This document shows, one piece after another, positions 3,696 to 7,354 of a stretch of DNA of 7,354 bases (positions within the stretch are counted from its first letter, which is position 1; each line of letters starts with the position of its first letter). The stretch is taken from positions 1 through 7,354 of the forward strand of contig CAZKJW010000114.1 in NCBI GenBank assembly GCA_964553125.1, in the 5' to 3' direction. The DNA is from Aphodomonas sp964553125. Its GTDB lineage: Bacteria > Bacillota > Clostridia > Christensenellales > Aristaeellaceae. The translations under genes were made by a program, and so were the position numbers. The notes beneath the pieces are model-generated. The model did not search any database. It was given only the letters and a program-made list of their open reading frames with translations, and was not told where the DNA came from.

Positions 3696-4391
3696 ATGCT
3701 TTTCCATGCAACCTATCGCATTCCCATGCCGGACGTCTGCCCCGACAGGCGGCGCGCCTATTATCAGGCGAAAAAAATGCTTCCGGAATATGTGTTCGAT
3801 TCCGCAAAGCTGGAAAATACGCCGCTGACTTTCCCGGAGGTGCAAACGCTCATGGACGGCATTACCATCGGCGGGCATAGAATCAGCGACGTGGAAACCG
3901 TGCTGAATATCCGTGACGCATGGCAATACGTGCTGGGCAAAGCAATCCGCGGAGAATTTGCCGTAAATCAGGAAACGTTCAACGCAGTTCATGCCCTGAT
4001 ATCACGCAATGAAGCGCTGGAATGGGGCAAATTCCGCACAGGCTCAGTCGGCATCTCAGGCACAACAACCTATCATGCACCGCCCGCGGAAGAACTGAGC
4101 GCAATTTTTGAGCGCGAACTGCCGCAGATTTTCCCCGCGGCAAACCCTGTCGAATCCGCCATTCGTCTGTTCCTCTGGGCTGTCTATAATCGGTTCTATT
4201 TGGACGGCAATAAGCGCGTTGCGCGCATAATGGCTTCCGGATTGCTGATCTCTGCCGGCGTCGGCGTGTTCAATATCCGTGCGGCCGACATTCTGGAATT
4301 CAACACAAAAATGATCCGCTTCTACGATACGGGCGAAGCAGACGAAATGCTGCAATTCCTCTCCGCAAAAAGTATCGCAACGCACAGCTGA
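3696..4391 (+). CDS. Fic-domain protein with altered active-site motif
   Basis: Fic proteins transfer AMP or related groups to target proteins. This 231-aa protein shows the fold order of the family. An N-terminal S-A-K-L-E-N (36-41) fits the SxxxE(G/N) inhibitory-helix motif of self-inhibited class II Fic proteins. L-T-F-P-E-V-Q-T-L follows, then N-I-R-D-A-W (71-76), then G-I-S-G-T-T-T-Y-H-A-P-P (119-130), which resembles the flap/target-docking region. The active-site loop is R-F-Y-L-D-G-N-K-R (166-174). The usual motif is HPFx(D/E)GN(G/K)R, so the catalytic His position appears to hold Arg166 while the nucleotide-binding D-G-N-K-R is kept. Lys at the GNxR position also recalls Doc kinases. 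Start 3696 is set by AAGGAGT 5 bases upstream. The gene is followed 33 bases later by an XRE regulator. The family call is firm; activity is doubtful. Confidence 0.88.
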   Translation: MLFHATYRIPMPDVCPDRRRAYYQAKKMLPEYVFDSAKLENTPLTFPEVQTLMDGITIGGHRISDVETVLNIRDAWQYVLGKAIRGEFAVNQETFNAVHALISRNEALEWGKFRTGSVGISGTTTYHAPPAEELSAIFERELPQIFPAANPVESAIRLFLWAVYNRFYLDGNKRVARIMASGLLISAGVGVFNIRAADILEFNTKMIRFYDTGEADEMLQFLSAKSIATHS

Positions 4392-4393
4392 TC

Positions 4394-4405
4394 GAGCTTG
4401 AGCTC
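4394..4405. promoter_or_regulatory. Near-palindrome GAGCT-TG-AGCTC before the xre gene
   Basis: A 5-bp perfect inverted repeat with a 2-bp centre lies between the Fic stop and the AGGAGG of the XRE gene. It may be a binding site or an RNA hairpin that sets the ratio of the two products. The arms are short, so chance is possible. Confidence 0.25.
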
Positions 4406-4424
4406 TAATGCAGGAGGCGGTTCT

Positions 4425-4742
4425 ATGAGCACCCTTGGCAGCGACATTATTCAGGGTTTGCAGGAGGCGCTTGCATACGCGCAAGGCAAACCATCCAACG
4501 CAACGGTGCATCGCGTAGCCATTGCGAAAACGCGCGCTTTCACACCAACCGAGATTAAAGAAATCCGCAAAAATTCCCAAATGACGCAAGGCACCTTCGC
4601 GGCCTGCATCGGCGTAACGAAAAAATGCGTTGAGTCATGGGAATGCGGCAGAACAAAGCCGAGCGGAGCCGCCCTGCGCATCCTCTGTCTTATGCGGGAA
4701 AATCCCAGATTCGCAGACGAAACAGGTATCATTGTCCGATAA
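4425..4742 (+). CDS. XRE-family helix-turn-helix regulator, putative antitoxin
   Basis: This 105-aa protein carries a C-terminal helix-turn-helix of the XRE/HigA type: T-P-T-E-I-K-E-I-R-K-N-S-Q-M-T-Q-G-T-F-A (about 46-65), then I-G-V-T-K-K-C-V-E-S-W-E-C-G-R-T-K-P-S-G (67-86), then A-L-R-I-L-C-L-M-R-E-N-P. The N-terminal 45 residues form a separate helical arm, as in NadS/HigA-like antitoxins encoded behind a toxin gene. AGGAGG (4412-4417) fixes the start at 4425; an upstream TTG frame at 4398 is not needed. It follows the Fic gene in one transcription unit and is closed by a terminator. It probably represses its own operon and could restrain the Fic protein; partnership is inferred from position only. 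Confidence 0.85.
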   Translation: MSTLGSDIIQGLQEALAYAQGKPSNATVHRVAIAKTRAFTPTEIKEIRKNSQMTQGTFAACIGVTKKCVESWECGRTKPSGAALRILCLMRENPRFADETGIIVR

Positions 4743-4747
4743 TCCCC

Positions 4748-4775
4748 CCGCGCCCCATTCGGAGCGCGGTTTTTT
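4748..4775 (+). terminator. Rho-independent terminator after the xre gene
   Basis: CCGCGC (4748-4753) pairs with GCGCGG (4764-4769) and six T residues follow. The T-run ends only 9 bases before the AAGGAGG of the next gene, which leaves no room for a new promoter. The downstream block must depend on read-through or on a promoter I did not recognise. Confidence 0.85.
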
Positions 4776-4798
4776 CATGCCAAAAAGGAGGCTTTCCC

Positions 4799-5368
4799 AT
4801 GCAGGAAAATCCCATCTTGGTGCGGATGCAAGCTACTGACAGCTTCATCGCCCTGTCCACCGTTTCTCGGAAACACGGCCGCAAAGGCCGTTTTTTCATC
4901 GACGCAAACCGGCTGGCCGCATGGCTGCAGGATCCGTCCGCCGCGTTTTTCGACAGCGATTGCGGAAACTGGCTGCGGCTCTATCGCGCTGCGGGCGAAG
5001 TCTGCGTGCAGATTCTCTGGGTGGATTGCGGAACCTGCATCCAGCAGAGCTTCCGCGTTTCTCCCTCGGTCTTGGCGGCGCTTACGCGCGGGGAAACTGA
5101 GAGCGCAACGTTCCTGTCCCGCAATGAACCGCGCGGTTATACAAAGGTGCAGCTTGCGCATGGCGCGCACATTCCTTCCTCTCCGCACATCCGCAGCGCA
5201 TTCCGCAAAGCCCTCGGCAATAGTTTCCGCTGGCGCGGCTCCAGCACCGTCACGCTTTATAACGACGGCCGCAGCGACTATTTCTTCGTGGAGACGTTTC
5301 CGGACGGCTCCCGCGGCCTCTGCGGCGGCCTGATCTATAGCGGCGGACGCTACACCACTCACACCTGA
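4799..5368 (+). CDS. Conserved-looking hypothetical protein of a mobile element
   Basis: The start at 4799 is fixed by AAGGAGG (4785-4791); the frame is open back to 4637 but that part overlaps the xre gene and terminator. The 189-aa product has a basic K-H-G-R-K-G-R-F-F-I-D-A stretch (about 25-36). F-F-D-S-D-C-G-N-W-L (50-59) follows, then V-C-V-Q-I-L-W-V-D-C-G-T-C. The C-terminal region holds F-R-W-R-G-S-S-T-V-T-L-Y-N-D-G-R-S-D-Y-F-F and G-L-C-G-G-L-I. Proteins with the same order of motifs occur, as I recall, on integrative elements of gut Bacillota, but no function or family name is known to me. The cysteines are not arranged as an obvious zinc site. It begins the seven-gene block and is probably cytoplasmic. 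Confidence 0.8.
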   Translation: MQENPILVRMQATDSFIALSTVSRKHGRKGRFFIDANRLAAWLQDPSAAFFDSDCGNWLRLYRAAGEVCVQILWVDCGTCIQQSFRVSPSVLAALTRGETESATFLSRNEPRGYTKVQLAHGAHIPSSPHIRSAFRKALGNSFRWRGSSTVTLYNDGRSDYFFVETFPDGSRGLCGGLIYSGGRYTTHT

Positions 5369-5389
5369 TCGACTGAAAGGAGAATCCCC

Positions 5390-5821
5390 ATGAAATACGC
5401 ATCCGAATATGACGCGCAGGCCGGCGAATTCCTGCGCAAGCACGGCGTTACCATCGCCCGTCGTTTCCTTGGCTGTATGCCCTACTTCGACGGTGACAAA
5501 GAATCGCGCAACGTCTGGCGCATCACCTTCCAGCGCGGAGACCGGCAGGTTTCCTTCCGCTTCGGCGATTCGCTCGTCAATACGTGGAAAAAGCCGCGCC
5601 CCGAGCCCAGCGCGAATGCGCTCCTCTCCTGCGCCGCCAGCGATTCCTCCTTCGACTGCGCAGACGTCTGGGAAATGATCGACGAATACGGCTACGACCC
5701 GCCCCGCAGCAAGGCGGAATACACCCGGCTCTATCGCTCTTGGAAGGCCGCCGCAAAGCTTGGCAGCCAGCTCCGAGAGCTTTTTTCTGATTGCCTTGAC
5801 GACTTGCAGGAGGTTTCATAA
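5390..5821 (+). CDS. Phage/plasmid-type hypothetical protein
   Basis: AAAGGAGA precedes the ATG at 5390 by 7 bases. The 143-aa product follows a pattern I recall from small proteins of Bacillota phages and plasmids: a helix (A-G-E-F-L-R-K-H-G-V), then F-L-G-C-M-P-Y-F-D-G-D-K-E-S-R-N-V-W-R-I-T-F (27-48), then R-Q-V-S-F-R-F-G-D-S-L (52-62). A later helical part (V-W-E-M-I-D-E-Y-G-Y-D) precedes Y-R-S-W-K-A-A-A-K-L and ends in L-F-S-D-C-L-D-D-L-Q-E. The function of those relatives is unknown to me. Its TAA shares its last A with the ATG of the next gene (TAATG), so translation is coupled. Its AGGAGGT near the end serves that next gene. Confidence 0.82.
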   Translation: MKYASEYDAQAGEFLRKHGVTIARRFLGCMPYFDGDKESRNVWRITFQRGDRQVSFRFGDSLVNTWKKPRPEPSANALLSCAASDSSFDCADVWEMIDEYGYDPPRSKAEYTRLYRSWKAAAKLGSQLRELFSDCLDDLQEVS

Positions 5822-6081
5822 TGGCAACGCTCAAGCTCTACCCCGAACTGGCGCGCGTTACGGAGCGCATCCGTGCCCGCGCCTTTTTCTTCCAGCAGTA
5901 TGGCGCGCGGCTGCGGGAAACCGGCGGCTATCAGCGCTACGAAGTCCGCTTCGCCAACGATGTCCTGCGCGCCGTCACCACCATTGAGGAGCGCTGCGGC
6001 TGGTATGAGACCTATGGCTGCAACGATAAGCACATCACCGCGCTTGCCATTGAAGCGTGCAGACGGGCGGGGGTGCTCTGA
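5821..6081 (+). CDS. 86-aa hypothetical protein in the small-gene block
   Basis: AGGAGGT (5808-5814), lying inside the preceding gene, drives the ATG at 5821, and the stop/start overlap TAATG couples the two genes. The protein is mostly helical, starting L-K-L-Y-P-E-L-A-R-V-T-E-R-I-R-A-R-A-F-F-F. A middle strand region (Y-Q-R-Y-E-V-R-F-A-N-D-V-L-R-A-V) and a conserved-looking end Y-G-C-N-D-K-H-I-T-A-L-A-I-E-A-C-R-R-A-G-V follow. No known domain, membrane segment or signal peptide is seen. The last 20 residues look like the most constrained part. The function is unknown; a phage or plasmid accessory role is inferred from neighbours. Confidence 0.75.
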   Translation: MATLKLYPELARVTERIRARAFFFQQYGARLRETGGYQRYEVRFANDVLRAVTTIEERCGWYETYGCNDKHITALAIEACRRAGVL

Positions 6082-6150
6082 TCTCTCGCTGACGCGGCAG
6101 GTTCTCCGGGACTGGTTTCAGTACACACCATTTGAGGAGGGGAAAACACA

Positions 6151-6447
6151 ATGAAACTGTACAACATGGTCACTCTGGCAGGCAATAACGACAGCTGCGT
6201 CCTTCTTGAGGTGAAAGACGGGCAGCGCATGAACCTGATCGCGCTGGGCTGTTTCACCGGCGATGAAAAGCTGCTGCGCCTCACAAAGGGCAGAACTGTC
6301 ACCTGCACCGTCTTTACCGACCATGGCAGCTATGCTTGGCGCTGGGGCTTTGACGGCTTTACGCTGGTGAGCGACCAGACGTTCCGCAAAGGGCAGCTGA
6401 TTCAAGAGTGCATCGAGCGCGATTTCGGAATCCGCTGCAAATTTTAG
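6151..6447 (+). CDS. 98-aa hypothetical protein, mainly beta
   Basis: A strong site GAGGAGGGG (6134-6142) lies 8 bases before the ATG at 6151. The preceding 69 bases hold no other gene. The protein alternates short hydrophobic strands (C-V-L-L-E-V, M-N-L-I-A-L-G-C-F, R-T-V-T-C-T-V-F) with turns, then Y-A-W-R-W-G-F-D-G-F-T-L, and closes with a helix Q-L-I-Q-E-C-I-E-R-D-F. That suggests a compact beta-rich domain. I recognise no family. The stop TAG overlaps the AGGAGGAGG that serves the next gene, so the two are tightly linked. Confidence 0.72.
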   Translation: MKLYNMVTLAGNNDSCVLLEVKDGQRMNLIALGCFTGDEKLLRLTKGRTVTCTVFTDHGSYAWRWGFDGFTLVSDQTFRKGQLIQECIERDFGIRCKF

Positions 6448-6461
6448 GAGGAGGTGGCTTT

Positions 6462-6788
6462 ATGCAATGGCAGCTTGCGCATGACCCCTTGGAATGCGAA
6501 CTCGCGCCGCTCCTGCACGCGCTTTGTGCACGCTTCAAGTCCTTCGGCCCCTGCGACAAATGGCTTGACCGCGAAAGCCATGCGCTTTTGCAGAATCGTC
6601 TCTTCTTTGTCGGCGCCGCCGGGAACGCGGTGTTCCTCGTTCCCCGCCCGGATAGCTTTGTCGCCGCTGAACAGCGCCGGCACTTCCCGCGCTATTGCGC
6701 CGTCATTGAGCAAATCCTCATCGACCAGTTTGGCGCGCAGAATGTCTGCGTCCACCCCCGTGTGTCTCTTGAAAAGAAAGGAGCCTGA
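6462..6788 (+). CDS. 108-aa hypothetical protein in the small-gene block
   Basis: The start at 6462 is set by AGGAGGAGGTGG (6446-6457); the open frame upstream to 6408 overlaps the preceding gene and is ignored. Features are an N-terminal helical part (P-L-E-C-E-L-A-P-L-L-H-A-L-C-A-R-F) with a short W-L-D-R-E-S-H-A-L-L segment. Strands N-R-L-F-F-V-G-A-A-G-N-A-V-F-L-V-P-R-P and a helix R-Y-C-A-V-I-E-Q-I-L-I-D-Q-F-G follow, ending near V-C-V-H-P-R-V. This alpha-beta layout resembles a small globular domain, but no family is recognised. Its last codons contain the AAAGGAG for the next gene. Confidence 0.72.
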   Translation: MQWQLAHDPLECELAPLLHALCARFKSFGPCDKWLDRESHALLQNRLFFVGAAGNAVFLVPRPDSFVAAEQRRHFPRYCAVIEQILIDQFGAQNVCVHPRVSLEKKGA

Positions 6789-6791
6789 ACC

Positions 6792-7112
6792 ATGGAAGAA
6801 CTCAATCGTATCCGTGAAGAACTCGCCCGCATCGCAAAAGCCCTTGGCGCGGACGAACCCGAAATCGAGCGCGAAGCCGAGCGCCGCCTTCTCCTGCAGC
6901 AGAATCGCGAGTCGTTCATCCGTTCCAGCAAGGACTTCCTGCGCAAGGTCAACCCGCGCATCGACCATGTCGGCTATTACTTTGACGAGGCCGCGGGCGT
7001 GGAGCAGGCCGTGCTGCTCTTCCCCAACCGGCTTGTCAGCGTCGATGTGGCCGGCCTTGACACCCTCGCCCTCACAAAAGAACTGATGTGGGCGGCATGC
7101 AGCGTCGCGTGA
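6792..7112 (+). CDS. 106-aa hypothetical protein with N-terminal coiled coil
   Basis: AAAGGAG (6777-6783) lies 8 bases before the ATG at 6792 and overlaps the end of the previous gene. The first 45 residues are strongly amphipathic and charged (E-E-L-N-R-I-R-E-E-L-A-R-I, later E-I-E-R-E-A-E-R-R-L-L-L-Q-Q-N), suggesting a coiled coil or helical hairpin. The second half has strands (H-V-G-Y-Y-F-D and Q-A-V-L-L-F-P-N-R-L-V-S-V-D-V-A) and ends in a short Trp-containing helix. The family is unknown. Its TGA overlaps the next ATG (TGATG). The end region at 7088-7112 is open in a second phase as well. Confidence 0.72.
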   Translation: MEELNRIREELARIAKALGADEPEIEREAERRLLLQQNRESFIRSSKDFLRKVNPRIDHVGYYFDEAAGVEQAVLLFPNRLVSVDVAGLDTLALTKELMWAACSVA

Positions 7113-7333
7113 TGAAGTTCCGCTACCCGGAAACTTACCTTCCAGACGACATTGCCGAGCTCGCAGCGGCGGCCTCGCCCCAAGAAGTGAAAGCCGCGCT
7201 TCGTCAGGCTTTGCAGGAGGTCAAGTGCGATGAAAGGCACAAACGCGCCGACCGGGTGCTGGAACGTGCGGCTGAGATTGTCGGCGGCCGCTGGCGCGTG
7301 CTTGGCTCGCCCATCCCCATCGATATCGACTGA
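7112..7333 (+). CDS. 73-aa hypothetical protein, last of the block
   Basis: ATG at 7112 overlaps the previous TGA (TGATG), typical of translational coupling; a GTG at 7088 and an ATG at 7097 in the same frame are alternatives without a good binding site. The product starts F-R-Y-P-E-T-Y-L-P-D-D-I-A-E-L. A helical A-S-P-Q-E-V-K-A-A-L-R-Q-A-L-Q-E-V and a basic stretch D-E-R-H-K-R-A-D-R-V-L-E-R follow, and it ends G-G-R-W-R-V-L-G-S-P-I-P-I-D-I-D. No family is recognised. An AGGAGGT inside it (7215-7221) precedes an out-of-frame ATG at 7230 that opens only a short frame, so the annotated phase is preferred. Confidence 0.65.
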   Translation: MKFRYPETYLPDDIAELAAAASPQEVKAALRQALQEVKCDERHKRADRVLERAAEIVGGRWRVLGSPIPIDID

Positions 7334-7354
7334 AAAAGTGCTATTGTAATAGCA
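7333..7354 (+). terminator. Inverted repeat at the window edge, probable terminator
   Basis: TGCTATT (7339-7345) and AATAGCA (7348-7354) are exact reverse complements around GT, directly after the last stop codon and an A-run (7333-7337). A T-run beyond the edge would make it a (bidirectional) terminator. The window ends before that can be seen. Confidence 0.5.

Noticed and set aside
5409..5790. Open frames in other phases (5409-5678, 5584-5790 and minus-strand 5577-5834)
   Set aside because: They are rich in Ala, Arg, Pro and Ser, as expected of shadow frames in GC-rich coding DNA, and have no binding sites.
1..7354. CRISPR array or insertion-sequence ends
   Set aside because: No regularly spaced direct repeats and no transposase with terminal inverted repeats were found. 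The inverted repeats seen are isolated and match operators, terminators or RNA stems.

Overview
The window looks like part of a mobile element (phage, plasmid or integrative element) from a Gram-positive anaerobe of the Bacillota, most likely a gut or rumen Clostridia/Oscillospiraceae-type host. This is inferred from strong AGGAGG-type ribosome binding sites, sigma-A style TTGACA/TATAAT promoters, tightly packed small genes, toxin-antitoxin modules and many proteins without a named family. No rRNA, tRNA, CRISPR array or complete insertion sequence was seen. The left kilobase is visibly more AT-rich than the right half.

Layout. (1) 1-391, minus strand: a frameshifted remnant of an archaeo-eukaryotic-type primase (AEP) gene that keeps its FDVD catalytic motif and runs off the left edge. 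(2) 392-1190: AT-rich and probably non-coding, with a cluster of palindromes (496-600) and an orphan rho-independent terminator (956-990). (3) 1195-1845: a near-consensus promoter with two copies of the palindrome GGGCGTACGCCC drives a 185-aa basic protein of unknown function. (4) About 1854-2389: roughly 530 bases without a credible gene but crowded with perfect hairpins, a three-way junction and a likely pseudoknot. This is a candidate large ornate non-coding RNA. Its size and mobile-element setting recall the ROOL class, but I could not test this. (5) 2377-3158: a type II toxin-antitoxin operon (RHH-like antitoxin, RelE/ParE toxin, a third small antitoxin-like gene), with its own promoter and terminator. 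(6) 3172-4775: a small membrane protein, a coupled 63-aa protein, a Fic-domain protein whose catalytic His position appears to be Arg, and an XRE-type regulator, closed by a terminator. (7) 4799-7333: seven co-directional small genes of unknown function with strong ribosome binding sites and overlapping stop/start codons, ending at an inverted repeat that is probably a terminator cut by the window edge.

The modules fit accessory cargo of a mobile element: stability and defence-type modules (RelE, Fic/XRE) in the middle, a polycistronic block of small phage- or plasmid-type proteins on the right, and a probable structured RNA next to its own regulated upstream gene. The RNA region is the strongest candidate for something not covered by ordinary gene annotation. 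All identifications come from reading sequence and recalled family features; no database search was run.
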